Origin: JAFAXD01 sp963833605
GTDB lineage: Bacteria; Pseudomonadota; Alphaproteobacteria; Rhizobiales; Xanthobacteraceae
Length of the DNA: 64,000 nt
Reading direction: 5' to 3'
Assembly (NCBI GenBank): GCA_963833605.1
Contig: CAWHYZ010000021.1
Coordinates: 84,555-148,554, forward strand
Each line of letters begins with the position of its first letter. The stretch's first letter is position 1. The position numbers and the translations under genes were made by a program. Shown here piece by piece: positions 17,922 through 27,834 of the stretch. The notes below the pieces were generated by a model, which had not been told where the DNA came from, searched no databases, and was given only the letters and a program-made list of their open reading frames with translations.

Positions 17922-19994
17922 CAGTGACCGCTCCAGAACATGAACCAGGTGACCGCCGCGGCGACCCCGATCAGCATGGTAAAAGCATAGTGATAGAGGT
18001 AGCCGGTCTGCAGGCGCACCACGTTCCGGGTCACGTCGATCACCCGCGCCGACACTCCGTCCGGTCCGAAACCGTCGATCAACCACTGATCGCCGAAGCG
18101 CCAGAATAGCCGGCCGAGCCAGAACGTCGGCCGCACAAAGATGAGATCGTAGAGCTCGTCGAAATACCATTTGTTGAGCAGAAACCGATAGAGCGGTGCA
18201 TGCTGGCGCGCGAGCTCGACCGGGAGCGCCGGGTTGCGAACATAGAACTCGTAAGCGATCGCAAGTCCGACCAGCATCATCACCGTAGGCACAGGCGTGA
18301 TCCACGGTGAGATGTGCTCAATTTCCTCGAGTATCTGATTGCCGGGCGCGAACTTCGAGCGAGTCGCGGAAGAACGACTCAACCCCCGGCCCTGCGAAGA
18401 TGTTTTCGAACGGCCAACCGGCAAGAAAGCATCCGGTCATCAACGCACCCAGCGGAATCAGCATTGTCAACGGGCTCTCATGAGCTGCCTCGTAGTGCGC
18501 CTGATTATGCGGACGGCCGTGAAAAGTCTTGAAGATGAGGCGCCAGGAATAGAACGCGGTGAGCAGCGCGGCGATGGTGGTGCAGAGATAGCCATAGACC
18601 GCCATCGGGTTCGTGCCGACAAACGCCGCTTCGATGATCTTGTCCTTGGAAAAGTAACCAGCCGTCAGGGGAAACCCGGTCAATGCCAAGGTGCCAACAA
18701 TCATCGCGATCCAGGTAAACGGAAGCCGGCGATAGAGCCCGCCCATGTTCCGGATGTCCTGCTCATGGTGCATGGCAGTGATCACAGACCCGGAACCGAG
18801 AAACAGCAGCGCTTTAAAGAACGCATGTGTGAACAGGTGAAACATGCCGATCGAGTACGCCCCAACCCCCATGGCGACGAACATGTAGCCGAGTTGCGAG
18901 CAGGTCGAATACGCGACGATCTTCTTGATGTCGTTCTGCACCAGCGCGATGGTGGCGGCGAAAAAGGCGGTCGTGGCGCCGAAAAAGATCACAACGCCCT
19001 GAGCGATCGGCGCAAGATCGAACAGCGGCGACAGCCGCGCCACCATGAACACACCTGCGGTGACCATGGTGGCGGCATGAATAAGTGCCGAAACCGGCGT
19101 CGGGCCTTCCATCGCATCGGGCAGCCAGGTATGCAGCAGAAATTGCGCCGATTTGCCCATGGCCCCCATGAACAGGAGCAGGCAGATCAGGGTCAGCGCA
19201 TCGATATCCCAGGCCAGAAAGTGAATTGATTTGCCGGTCAGCGCCGGCGCCTGTGCGAATACCGTCTCGTAATCAACCGCGCCAGTCATCAGGAACACGG
19301 CAAAAATGCCGAGCGCAAAGCCGAAATCGCCCACGCGGTTGACAACGAACGCCTTGATCGCCGCGGCGTTCGCCTCCGGTTTGTGGTACCAGAAGCCGAT
19401 CAGCAGATAACTTGCGAGCCCCACCCCCTCCCAGCCGAAGAACAGCTGTACCAGGTTGTCCGCAGTCACCAGCGCCAGCATGGCAAAGGTGAACAGCGAG
19501 AGGTAGGAGAAGAACCGCGGCCGCCCCGGATCCTCGCTCATGTAGCCAATTGAATAGAGGTGTACGAGCGCGGACACGGTCGTCACCACGACCAGCATCA
19601 CGGCAGTCAGCGTATCAATGCGCAGCGACCACTCGACCTTAAGGCTTCCGGACGTGATGAAGTTCGCGATCGGCACATGCGCGTCCTGGTGACCAAAACC
19701 GACTTGGGCGAACGAAATCCAGGAGAACACCATGGCGATGAACAGGAAGGCGGTGGTGATCACCTCCGCCGAACGCGAGCCCATGGCCGGCGGTTCGGCG
19801 ATTTCCGCGTGGTGCGACGCGTGACCTGCGGGCGCGTCTTGCGCCGACGAATGACCCGATCCGTGAACCTGGCCCGCGTCCTCGCTTTCGTGCGCCGAAG
19901 TGCCGCCTGGGTGGCGCGCCCGCGCCCCGACGATCGCGATCGCGCCGGCCAGCACGCATCCGAGCAAAGGCAGAAATACGATGGCCAGATACAT
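17921..19994 (-). CDS. nuoL: NADH-quinone oxidoreductase subunit L (frameshift at about 18356)
   Basis: The largest antiporter-like subunit, about 690 residues once corrected. The core has LFFGWEGVGLASYLLIGFW and KSAQFLLHTWLPDAMEGPTPVSALIHAA. After ESFFRDSL one extra base shifts the frame; the C-terminal part resumes with KFAPGNQILEE and ends in the long lateral helix region up to FMFWSGH. A His/Asp/Gly-rich loop (GGTSAHESEDAGQVHGSGHS) sits after the first helix. It ends in TGATG with nuoM. Confidence 0.92.
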
Positions 19995-19996
19995 CG

Positions 19997-20305
19997 TCAG
20001 CCTTTCATGAGGTTGATGTCCTCGACCGCGATCGACCCGCGATTGCGGTAGAACACAACCAGGATCGCAAGCCCGATGGCAGCTTCCGCCGCCGCCACAG
20101 TGAGGACGACCAACGCAAACACCTGGCCGACGAGGTCGCCGAGAAACGCTGAGAACGCTACGAAGTTGATGTTGACCGCGAGCAGGATGAGCTCGATCGA
20201 CATCAGGATGACGATCACGTTCTTCCGGTTGATGAAAATACCGACTATCCCGAGCGTAAACAGGATGGCGGCGACGGTGAGGTAGTGCCCGAGCCCGATC
20301 GTCAC
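19997..20305 (-). CDS. nuoK: NADH-quinone oxidoreductase subunit K
   Basis: 102 residues, three helices, with the buried glutamates in VILMSIELILLAVN and AAAEAAIGLAI that belong to the proton path. I use the GTG start at 20305 (VTIGLGHYL), which gives the standard length and lies one base after the nuoJ stop. A longer frame upstream overlaps nuoJ and is not likely used. Confidence 0.95.
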   Translation of the reverse strand: MTIGLGHYLTVAAILFTLGIVGIFINRKNVIVILMSIELILLAVNINFVAFSAFLGDLVGQVFALVVLTVAAAEAAIGLAILVVFYRNRGSIAVEDINLMKG

Positions 20306-20306
20306 G

Positions 20307-20915
20307 TCAGATCCCCTGTCCCGGCCGCACCTGGCGAATCTCGATCGCGGTAGCCTTGGTGCGTGCAACCTGCTCGGAGATGTTCTGGCGTTTGATATTG
20401 GTCTTGTGCCGGAGGGTAAGCACGATCGCCCCGATCATCGCAACCAGCAACACCAGTCCGGCGGCCTCAAAGTAGTAGACGTAGCGCGTATAAAGGACGA
20501 GCCCAAGCGCCTCAGTATTCGTGACGTTGGCGGCAATCGGAGTCATGATCGCTTTCGGGGCAGTCGGAGCGATCACCCAGGCGCCGAGCACAAACACGAG
20601 TTCGATCAGAAATACAAGTCCGACCAACACCCCTACCGGGAGGTAGCTCAGGAAGCCCTGGCGCAGCTCCACAAAATCAACGTCGAGCATCATCACAACG
20701 AACAGGAACAGGACCGCAACCGCGCCGACATAGACAACGATCAGGATCATCGCCAGAAATTCCGCGCCCAGCAGCACGAACAGGGCCGCAGCATTGACGA
20801 AGGTGAGGATCAGAAACAGCACGGAGTGCACCGGATTGCGCGCGGCGATCACCATGAAGGCAGCCGCAATGCACACGCCGGCGAACAGATAGAAAAACAG
20901 CGCGGGAAAGATCAT
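20307..20915 (-). CDS. nuoJ: NADH-quinone oxidoreductase subunit J
   Basis: 202 residues, five predicted helices (FYLFAGVCIAAAFMVI; LLGAEFLAMILIVVYVGAVAVLFLFVVMML). The start MIFPALFFYL at 20915 lies about 10 bases after nuoI. Membrane-arm subunit of complex I near the quinone entry; typical length. Confidence 0.94.
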   Translation of the reverse strand: MIFPALFFYLFAGVCIAAAFMVIAARNPVHSVLFLILTFVNAAALFVLLGAEFLAMILIVVYVGAVAVLFLFVVMMLDVDFVELRQGFLSYLPVGVLVGLVFLIELVFVLGAWVIAPTAPKAIMTPIAANVTNTEALGLVLYTRYVYYFEAAGLVLLVAMIGAIVLTLRHKTNIKRQNISEQVARTKATAIEIRQVRPGQGI

Positions 20916-20925
20916 TCGGCGGCAC

Positions 20926-21414
20926 TCACCGGTATGGCGCATCGAGCGCGATATTCTTGGCGATCTCGCGCTCCCAGCGATCACCGTTCGCCAGCAGCCG
21001 GTCCTTGTCGTAATAGAGCTCCTCGCGCGTCTCGGTCGCAAACTCGAAGTTCGGACCTTCGACGATCGCGTCCACCGGGCAGGCTTCCTGGCACATCCCG
21101 CAATAGATGCACTTCACCATGTCGATGTCGTAGCGGGTGGTGCGGCGGGTACCGTCGTTGCGGCGCGGCCCGGCCTCGATGGTGATTGCCTGGGCCGGAC
21201 AGATCGCCTCGCACAGCTTGCAGGCAATGCAGCGCTCCTCGCCGTTCGGATATCGCCGCAGCGCGTGCTCGCCGCGAAATCGCGGCGACACCGGTCCTTT
21301 CTCGAACGGATAATTAAGCGTGAGCTTCGGCTTGAAAAAATAGCGCATCGACAGAACCACCGCCGACACGAATTCCTGCAGCAGCAGCGCGCGCGCAGCG
21401 CGATCAATATTCAT
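20926..21414 (-). CDS. nuoI: NADH-quinone oxidoreductase subunit I
   Basis: 162 residues. Two 4Fe-4S motifs, CIACKLCEAICP and CIYCGMCQEACP, bind clusters N6a and N6b that pass electrons toward N2. The N-terminal amphipathic part (MNIDRAARALLLQEFVSAVV) fixes the start at 21414, 19 bases after nuoH. Confidence 0.95.
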   Translation of the reverse strand: MNIDRAARALLLQEFVSAVVLSMRYFFKPKLTLNYPFEKGPVSPRFRGEHALRRYPNGEERCIACKLCEAICPAQAITIEAGPRRNDGTRRTTRYDIDMVKCIYCGMCQEACPVDAIVEGPNFEFATETREELYYDKDRLLANGDRWEREIAKNIALDAPYR

Positions 21415-21433
21415 GGCGTCCTCGCATCCGGGC

Positions 21434-22492
21434 TCATTTTGGGGCGAGCCCGCCGAATTGCAGCACTGCGGCAACGATCACGATCATCGCCAGCGACAAC
21501 GGCAGAAATACTTTCCACCCGAGCCGCATCAGCTGGTCGTACCGGTAACGCGGAACAAACGCCTTCACCAAGGCGAACATGAAGAACACGAAACCGGCTT
21601 TGAGCACGAACCAGATCACGCCCGGGACCCAGGTGAAGGGCGGAAACGCCAACGGCGGCAGCCATCCGCCCAAGAACAAGATCGTGGCCATGGCGCACAT
21701 GGTCGCTACGGCCACGTATTCACCGAGCATGAACAGCATATAGGGGGTCGAGCCGTATTCGACCATAAATCCCGCCACCAGTTCGGATTCCGCTTCCACC
21801 AGATCGAACGGGGGACGGTTGGTTTCGGCGAGCGCCGACACGAAGAACACGATGAACATCGGAAACAGCGGCAGCCAGAACCAGTTCAGCACTGTAAACC
21901 ACGGAATTCCGATCAAGTTCGCAAGGCCGTAGCGCTGCTGCGCGTCCACGATCGCCGACAGGTTGAGTGAGCCGACGCACAACAACACGGTGACGAACAC
22001 GAAACCGATCGAGACCTCATAAGAGACCATTTGCGCGGCGGAGCGCAGCGCCGACAGGAACGGATACTTCGAGTTCGACGCCCACCCGGCCATGATCACC
22101 CCGTAGACCATGAGCGAGGAGATCGCGAAGATGTAGAGAATGCCGACGTTGATGTCGGCAATCATCCAACCGACATTGACTGGGATCACGGCCCAGGCAG
22201 CGAGCGCCAGCACGCAGGTTACGAGCGGTGCCAGCAGAAACACGCCCTTGTTGGCGCCGGCCGGAATCGTGGGCTCCTTGACCACGAATTTCAGAAGATC
22301 GGCGAACGATTGCAGCAGACCCCAGGGGCCGACGACGTTGGGGCCGCGCCTGATCTGCACCGCCGCCCAGATCTTGCGGTCGGCCAGAAGCACATAGGCG
22401 ATCGCAATCAGCAGAATGACCAGAAACATGACGCTTTGCAGCACCATGATGACTACTGGCCAGACCGAGCTGATGATGAAGTCGGACATCAT
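21434..22492 (-). CDS. nuoH: NADH-quinone oxidoreductase subunit H
   Basis: 352 residues (351 if the second ATG at 22489 is used), eight or so helices, with the quinone-site segments GPNVVGPWGLLQSFADLLK and AETNRPPFDLVEAESELVAG. It connects the peripheral and membrane arms. The first ATG at 22492 overlaps the nuoG stop (TGATG). Confidence 0.95.
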   Translation of the reverse strand: MMSDFIISSVWPVVIMVLQSVMFLVILLIAIAYVLLADRKIWAAVQIRRGPNVVGPWGLLQSFADLLKFVVKEPTIPAGANKGVFLLAPLVTCVLALAAWAVIPVNVGWMIADINVGILYIFAISSLMVYGVIMAGWASNSKYPFLSALRSAAQMVSYEVSIGFVFVTVLLCVGSLNLSAIVDAQQRYGLANLIGIPWFTVLNWFWLPLFPMFIVFFVSALAETNRPPFDLVEAESELVAGFMVEYGSTPYMLFMLGEYVAVATMCAMATILFLGGWLPPLAFPPFTWVPGVIWFVLKAGFVFFMFALVKAFVPRYRYDQLMRLGWKVFLPLSLAMIVIVAAVLQFGGLAPK

Positions 22493-24573
22493 CACTCCGC
22501 CGCAACACTCGTCGCCGCGCGCCGCGCCAAGATGGAACACTCCCCCATGATGGCGGATGCGCGCGCGATCGGATTTGTCAGGTAGTAGTCTTCGATCGGC
22601 GATCGAAATGGCCCCCGGTCCGGCGTACCGCCGAGGCCGGCCAGTCGGTGCAGATCGCTGGCGTCGGCGGGAACAACCGCGTCGAGGCGCGCGAGCTGTG
22701 GGTGTGCCTTGAATAGAGTGGCCCGCAACTGGGCAAGCGAGTCGTAGGGAAGCCGTCGCCCGAGTTGATCGGACAGTGCGCGCAGGATCGCCCAGTCTTC
22801 GCGCGCGTCCCCAGGCGGGAAGGCGGCCCGGTTGAGCAACTGGACGCGCCCTTCCGTGTTCACCGTGAGGCCGGTCTTTTCCGTGTAGGCAGCGCCGGGC
22901 AAGATCACATCAGCCCGATGCGCGCCGCGATCGCCGTGCGTCCCGATGTAGACCACGAACGCGCCGGACGCGACCTCGACTTCATCGGCACCCAGCAGAA
23001 ACAGCACATCCAGCGTCCCGAACGCGGCCATTTCCTTGGCGGTGATCCCGCCCTCGCCGGGCACCAAGCCGAGGTCGAGACCGCCAACCCGGGACGCCGC
23101 CGTGTGCAGAACGCAATAGCCGTTCCAGCCGTCCTTGACCGCGCCGAGGTCGAGCGCCGCACGCACGGCAAGCGATGCGATGGCCTTGCCGTCAGGACGC
23201 GACAACGCACCCTGCCCGATCAGGATCATCGGGCGTTCGGCTTTCTTCAGGCTTTCGGCAAACGGATGGCGGCCATCTGCAACCTGCGCCAAGGTCTCGG
23301 GGCCCGCGCCAAGATGTTCGTATTCATAGGTCAGTTCGGCCTTTGGCCCGACCACGCCAATGGGGAACTTTCCCGCCCGCCAGCGCTTGCGAATGCGTGC
23401 GTTGAGGACGGCCGCCTCCTTGCGCGGGTTCGATCCGACAATGAGCAGCGCGTCCGCCTTCTCGATCGACGCAATGCTCGCGTTGAAGATATAGCTCGCC
23501 CGCCCCCACGCCGGGAGGAGTTGCGCGCCGTCCTGCCGGCAATCGATGTTCTTCACTGCGAGCCGCGTCATCAGATCCTTGAGGGCGAACATTTCCTCGA
23601 CGGTTGCGAGGTCACCCGCGATGGCACCGATGCGCTGGCGCGACGCCGCATTGACCTTCGCGGCAATCGCGGTGAACGCCTCGCCCCAGGAAGCGGGGCG
23701 CAACCGCGGGCCCTCGCGCAGGTAGGGCCGATCAAGCCGTTGGGTGCGCAATCCGTCGACGATGTGACGGGTCTTGTCGGAGATCCACTCCTCGTTCACG
23801 TCCTCGTTGACGCGCGGCAGGATGCGCATCACCTCGCGGCCGCGGGTGTCGACCCGGATTGCACTGCCGAGCGCATCCATAACATCGACCAATTCCGTCT
23901 TGCCGAGTTCCCAGGGCCGGGCCGCGAACGCGTAGGGCTTCGAAGTCAGCGCCCCGACCGGGCACAGGTCGACCACATTGCCCTGCAACTCGGAGGTCAT
24001 CGCGGTTTCCAGATAGGTCGTGATCTCCATATCTTCGCCGCGGTTGATGGCGCCGAGTTCAGGTACACCCGCGACCTCAGTCGCAAAGCGCACGCAGCGG
24101 GTGCACTGGATGCAGCAATTCATGGACGTCTTGACCAGCGCGCCGATATATTTGTCCTCGACCGCGCGCTTGTTCTCGTGAAATCGGCTGGCGTCGACCC
24201 CGTAGGCCATGGCCTGGTCCTGCAGGTCGCATTCGCCACCCTGGTCGCAGATTGGGCAGTCGAGCGGGTGATTGATGAGCAGAAACTCCATCACGCCCTC
24301 GTGCGCCTTCTTGACCATCGGCGTGCGCGTCTTGACCTGGGGCGGCTCACCTTTTGGGCCAGGCCGGCAATCGCGAACACCCCAGGCGCACGACGCCACC
24401 GGCTTCGGTGATCCGACAAGTTCAACGAGGCACATGCGGCAATTGCCCGCGATCGAGAGCCGCTCGTGGAAGCAGAACCGCGGAATCTCGGCACCCGCCG
24501 CTTCGCACGCCTGCAGCAACGTGTATTCGGGCGGAACGTCGATCTCGTTGTCGTCGACGATGATCTTGGTCAT
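22492..24573 (-). CDS. nuoG: NADH-quinone oxidoreductase subunit G
   Basis: 693 residues from MTKIIVDDNE at 24573. N-terminal 2Fe-2S ferredoxin domain (CFHERLSIAGNCRMCLVE), the His/Cys cluster HPLDCPICDQGGECDLQD, and CIQCTRCVRF with the later DLCPVGALTSKPYAF; the rest is the molybdopterin-oxidoreductase-like domain, without cofactor as usual. It carries electrons in the peripheral arm. Start lies 5 bases after nuoF. Confidence 0.94.
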   Translation of the reverse strand: MTKIIVDDNEIDVPPEYTLLQACEAAGAEIPRFCFHERLSIAGNCRMCLVELVGSPKPVASCAWGVRDCRPGPKGEPPQVKTRTPMVKKAHEGVMEFLLINHPLDCPICDQGGECDLQDQAMAYGVDASRFHENKRAVEDKYIGALVKTSMNCCIQCTRCVRFATEVAGVPELGAINRGEDMEITTYLETAMTSELQGNVVDLCPVGALTSKPYAFAARPWELGKTELVDVMDALGSAIRVDTRGREVMRILPRVNEDVNEEWISDKTRHIVDGLRTQRLDRPYLREGPRLRPASWGEAFTAIAAKVNAASRQRIGAIAGDLATVEEMFALKDLMTRLAVKNIDCRQDGAQLLPAWGRASYIFNASIASIEKADALLIVGSNPRKEAAVLNARIRKRWRAGKFPIGVVGPKAELTYEYEHLGAGPETLAQVADGRHPFAESLKKAERPMILIGQGALSRPDGKAIASLAVRAALDLGAVKDGWNGYCVLHTAASRVGGLDLGLVPGEGGITAKEMAAFGTLDVLFLLGADEVEVASGAFVVYIGTHGDRGAHRADVILPGAAYTEKTGLTVNTEGRVQLLNRAAFPPGDAREDWAILRALSDQLGRRLPYDSLAQLRATLFKAHPQLARLDAVVPADASDLHRLAGLGGTPDRGPFRSPIEDYYLTNPIARASAIMGECSILARRAATSVAAE

Positions 24574-24578
24574 CGCAG

Positions 24579-25883
24579 CTACTCCGCCGCCTGGCGGATC
24601 GGCTGCGGATGCGGGTTTCTCGCATACTCGTCGATCCGTCGCTCGATCTCCGGCCGAAAATGGCGCAGCAGGCCCTGTACCGGCCAGGCGGCGCCATCGC
24701 CGAACGCGCAAATGGTGTGGCCCTCGATCTGCTTCGTGACTTCGAACAGCATATCGATTTCGCGTTTGTGCGCGCGGCCGTCAGCCATGCGGGTCAGCAC
24801 ACGCCACATCCAGCCCATGCCTTCGCGACACGGTGTGCACTGGCCGCAGCTCTCGTGCTTGTAGAAATAGGAGATGCGCGCCATCGCGCGCACGATATCG
24901 GTCGTCTTGTCCATCACGATCACCGCCGCGGTGCCGAGCGCTGACTTCACCACGGCCAAGCCGTCGAAGTCCATCTTCAGATCGGCGCACTGGGCGGCCG
25001 GTACGAGCGGCATCGACGAGCCGCCGGGGATCACGGCCAACAAATTGTCCCACCCGCCACGCACGCCGCCCGCATAGACCTCGATCAGTTCGCGCAACGG
25101 GATACCCATGGCCTCCTCGACGTTGCACGGTTTCTCGACGTGGCCGGAAATGCAGTAGATCTTGGTGCCGGTGTTGTTGGGCCGCCCGATCGAGGAGAAC
25201 CAGGCCGCGCCGCGGCGCATGATGTCCGGCGCCGCCGCGATGGTCTCGACATTGTTGACCGTAGTCGGGCAGCCGTAGAGACCAACGTTGGCTGGGAACG
25301 GTGGCTTGAGCCGCGGCTGGCCCTTCTTGCCCTCCAGACTTTCGAGCAACGCCGTCTCTTCGCCACAGATATACGCACCCGCTCCGTGGTGGACGTAGAG
25401 GTCGAAATCAAACCCCGACCCGCACGCATTCTTGCCAATCAGACCGGCCGCATAGGCTTGATCGACAGCGGCCTGCAGGTGCTCGCGTTCGCGAATGAAC
25501 TCGCCGCGCACATAGATGTAGCCGGCGTGTGCCCCCATGGCGAAACCGGCTATCAGGCAGCCCTCGACCAGGAGATGCGGGTCGTGGCGCAGGATGTCGC
25601 GGTCCTTGCAGGTACCTGGCTCGAACTCGTCGGCATTGACCACGAGGTAGTGCGGCCGCCCGTCGGACTGCTTGGGCATGAACGACCATTTGAGGCCGGT
25701 CGGGAAGCCGGCGCCTCCGCGGCCGCGCAGTCCGGAGGCTTTGACTTCATTGATAATGGCGTCGCGGCCCTTCTCCAGAATCGCCTTGGTGCCGTCCCAA
25801 CCGCCGCGTGCCCGCGCGCCGTCGAGGCCCCAGTCGTGCGAGCCATAGAGGTTGGTGAAGATACGATCCTTGTCTGCAAGCAT
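24579..25883 (-). CDS. nuoF: NADH-quinone oxidoreductase subunit F
   Basis: 434 residues, the NADH- and FMN-binding subunit. GLRGRGGAGFPTGLKW is the nucleotide-binding loop, GAGAYICGEETALLESLEG the FMN region, and ESCGQCTPCREG carries cluster N3 ligands. The ATG overlaps the nuoE stop by one base (TGATG). Confidence 0.95.
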   Translation of the reverse strand: MLADKDRIFTNLYGSHDWGLDGARARGGWDGTKAILEKGRDAIINEVKASGLRGRGGAGFPTGLKWSFMPKQSDGRPHYLVVNADEFEPGTCKDRDILRHDPHLLVEGCLIAGFAMGAHAGYIYVRGEFIREREHLQAAVDQAYAAGLIGKNACGSGFDFDLYVHHGAGAYICGEETALLESLEGKKGQPRLKPPFPANVGLYGCPTTVNNVETIAAAPDIMRRGAAWFSSIGRPNNTGTKIYCISGHVEKPCNVEEAMGIPLRELIEVYAGGVRGGWDNLLAVIPGGSSMPLVPAAQCADLKMDFDGLAVVKSALGTAAVIVMDKTTDIVRAMARISYFYKHESCGQCTPCREGMGWMWRVLTRMADGRAHKREIDMLFEVTKQIEGHTICAFGDGAAWPVQGLLRHFRPEIERRIDEYARNPHPQPIRQAAE

Positions 25884-26638
25884 CAGCGCCTCGGGTCGGA
25901 ACTGTCGGCGATCGGCGGTTTCGGGATTGGAGCTTCGTGAACATTGGCCGCGGCGCCCGGCTTCTTGGCATTGTCGTCCGCGAGCACAGGTTCATTCGGG
26001 CGACCGCTCGCAGCGCCCTTCGCAAACAGGGCTGGATCCGTCAGCGTATTGGCACCGCCCACCGGTGCCGACGCCTGCCGGTCGATCTGGGGACCAGGCT
26101 TGGGTGGTTTGCCTTTTGCAATGCCGTCCAGCACATTCTCGAATGTCGCCGCGGTGAGGTCTTCAAAGGTGTCGCGACCAATCAGCACCATCGGGGCGTT
26201 GACGCAGGCGCCGAGACACTCGACCTCCTCCCAGGAGAAATCGCCGTCAGCCGAGACGTGGAACGGTTCTTCGTGGATGCGACGTTGGCAGACCTTGAAC
26301 AACTCCTCAGCGCCGCGCAGCACGCACGGCGTGGTGCCGCAAACCTGGATATGCGCCCTGCGCCCAACTGGCGACAACAGAAACATGGTGTAGAAGGTCG
26401 CGACTTCGAGCACGCGGATCTTCGCCATTCCGAGCATGGCGGCCACTGCCTCGATCGCCTTCTGCGGGAGCCAACCGCCGCACTGCTCCTGCGCCCGCCA
26501 CAGAAGCGAAATCACCGCAGACTGCTGCCGGCCCACGGGATATTTTTTGATCTCGCTTTGCGCCCACGCGAGATTCTCCGCCGTGAAGGCGAACTCCTTT
26601 GGCTGCAGATGCTCCTCGGCAAGGCGGCGGACGGCCAT
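25883..26638 (-). CDS. nuoE: NADH-quinone oxidoreductase subunit E with extended C-terminal tail
   Basis: 251 residues from the ATG at 26638 (overlaps nuoD stop). Thioredoxin-like domain with the 2Fe-2S N1a ligands in CGTTPCVLRG and ECLGACVNAP. The usual domain ends near GIAKGKPPKPG; a Pro/Ala-rich tail of about 75-80 residues follows (ANTLTDPALFAKG..., KKPGAAANVHEAPIPKPP). Such tails occur in alphaproteobacterial NuoE and are of unknown use. The frame upstream of 26638 is a shadow of nuoD. Confidence 0.94.
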   Translation of the reverse strand: MAVRRLAEEHLQPKEFAFTAENLAWAQSEIKKYPVGRQQSAVISLLWRAQEQCGGWLPQKAIEAVAAMLGMAKIRVLEVATFYTMFLLSPVGRRAHIQVCGTTPCVLRGAEELFKVCQRRIHEEPFHVSADGDFSWEEVECLGACVNAPMVLIGRDTFEDLTAATFENVLDGIAKGKPPKPGPQIDRQASAPVGGANTLTDPALFAKGAASGRPNEPVLADDNAKKPGAAANVHEAPIPKPPIADSSDPRR

Positions 26639-27834
26639 CAGCGATCCACCTCCCCGAACACGATGTCGAGCGAACCAAGGATCGCCGAAACGTCGGCCAG
26701 CATGTGACCCCGGCACAGGAAATCCATGGCCGAGAGATGTGCAAAACCGGGCGCGCGAATCTTGCATTTGTAGGGCTTGTTGGTCCCGTCGGCGATCAGG
26801 TACACCCCGAACTCGCCTTTTGGCGCTTCCACCGCCGCGTACACCTCGCCTTTGGGCACGTGGAAGCCTTCGGTATAGAGCTTGAAATGGTGGATCAGCG
26901 CTTCCATCGAGCGCTTCATCTCGGCCCGGCGCGGCGGCACGATCTTTAAGTCGATGACGTGTACCGGCCCTTGCCCGTCCGGAGCGCGTAGCTTTTCGAC
27001 ACACTGCTTCATGATGCGCACCGATTGGCGCATCTCTTCCATGCGGATGCAGTAACGGTCGTAACAGTCGCCGTTCTTGCCGACCGGAATGTCGAAATCG
27101 AACTCGGAATAGCATTCGTACGGCTGCGCCTTGCGCAGATCCCAGGCGGCACCCGAGCCGCGTACCATCACGCCGGAGAAGCCCCATGCCCATGCATCGG
27201 CAAGGCTGACCACGCCGATGTTGACATTGCGCTGCTTGAAAATGCGGTTGTCGGTCAGCAAGCCCTCGATGTCGTCGCACACCTTCAGGAATGGATCGCA
27301 GAACGCGCTGATGTCATCGATCAGTTTTTCCGGCAGCTCCTGGCGCACCCCGCCGACCCGGAAATAGGCCGCGTGCATGCGGCTGCCGGAGGCGCGCTCG
27401 TAGAACACCATCAACTTCTCGCGCTCCTCGAAGCCCCACAGCGGGGGGGTAAGCGCGCCCACGTCCATCGCCTGGGTGGTCACGTTGAGGAGATGCGAGA
27501 GCAGCCGTCCGATCTCGCAATAGAGGACGCGGATGAGCTGGGCGCGGCGCGGAATAGCAATGCCCAAGAGCTTTTCGGCCGCCAAGCAGAAGGCATGCTC
27601 CTGGTTCATCGGCGCCACGTAGTCGAGCCGGTCGAAATAAGGGATCGCCTGCAGATAGGTCTTGTGCTCGATCAGCTTCTCCGTGCCTCGGTGCAACAGC
27701 CCGATATGCGGATCGACCCGCTCCACAACCTCGCCGTCGAGCTCGAGCACAAGACGCAGCACGCCGTGCGCCGCCGGGTGCTGTGGCCCGAAGTTGATAG
27801 TGAAATTGCGGAGCGAAGGTGCTTCTGAGCTCAT
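26638..27834 (-). CDS. nuoD: NADH-quinone oxidoreductase subunit D
   Basis: 398 residues, related to the 49-kDa subunit. NFGPQHPAAHGVLRLVLELDGE and HIGLLHRGTEKLIEHKTY are the quinone-site and hydrogenase-like motifs. The ATG at 27834 overlaps the stop of the FlK-like gene by 4 bases (ATGA), so nuoD translation is probably coupled to that gene instead of directly to nuoC. Confidence 0.95.
   Translation of the reverse strand: MSSEAPSLRNFTINFGPQHPAAHGVLRLVLELDGEVVERVDPHIGLLHRGTEKLIEHKTYLQAIPYFDRLDYVAPMNQEHAFCLAAEKLLGIAIPRRAQLIRVLYCEIGRLLSHLLNVTTQAMDVGALTPPLWGFEEREKLMVFYERASGSRMHAAYFRVGGVRQELPEKLIDDISAFCDPFLKVCDDIEGLLTDNRIFKQRNVNIGVVSLADAWAWGFSGVMVRGSGAAWDLRKAQPYECYSEFDFDIPVGKNGDCYDRYCIRMEEMRQSVRIMKQCVEKLRAPDGQGPVHVIDLKIVPPRRAEMKRSMEALIHHFKLYTEGFHVPKGEVYAAVEAPKGEFGVYLIADGTNKPYKCKIRAPGFAHLSAMDFLCRGHMLADVSAILGSLDIVFGEVDR

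Noticed and set aside
22765..24411. 548-codon plus-strand ORF inside nuoG
   Set aside because: Antisense shadow of a well-supported gene in GC-rich DNA; the translation is Arg/Gly/His-rich and matches nothing I know.
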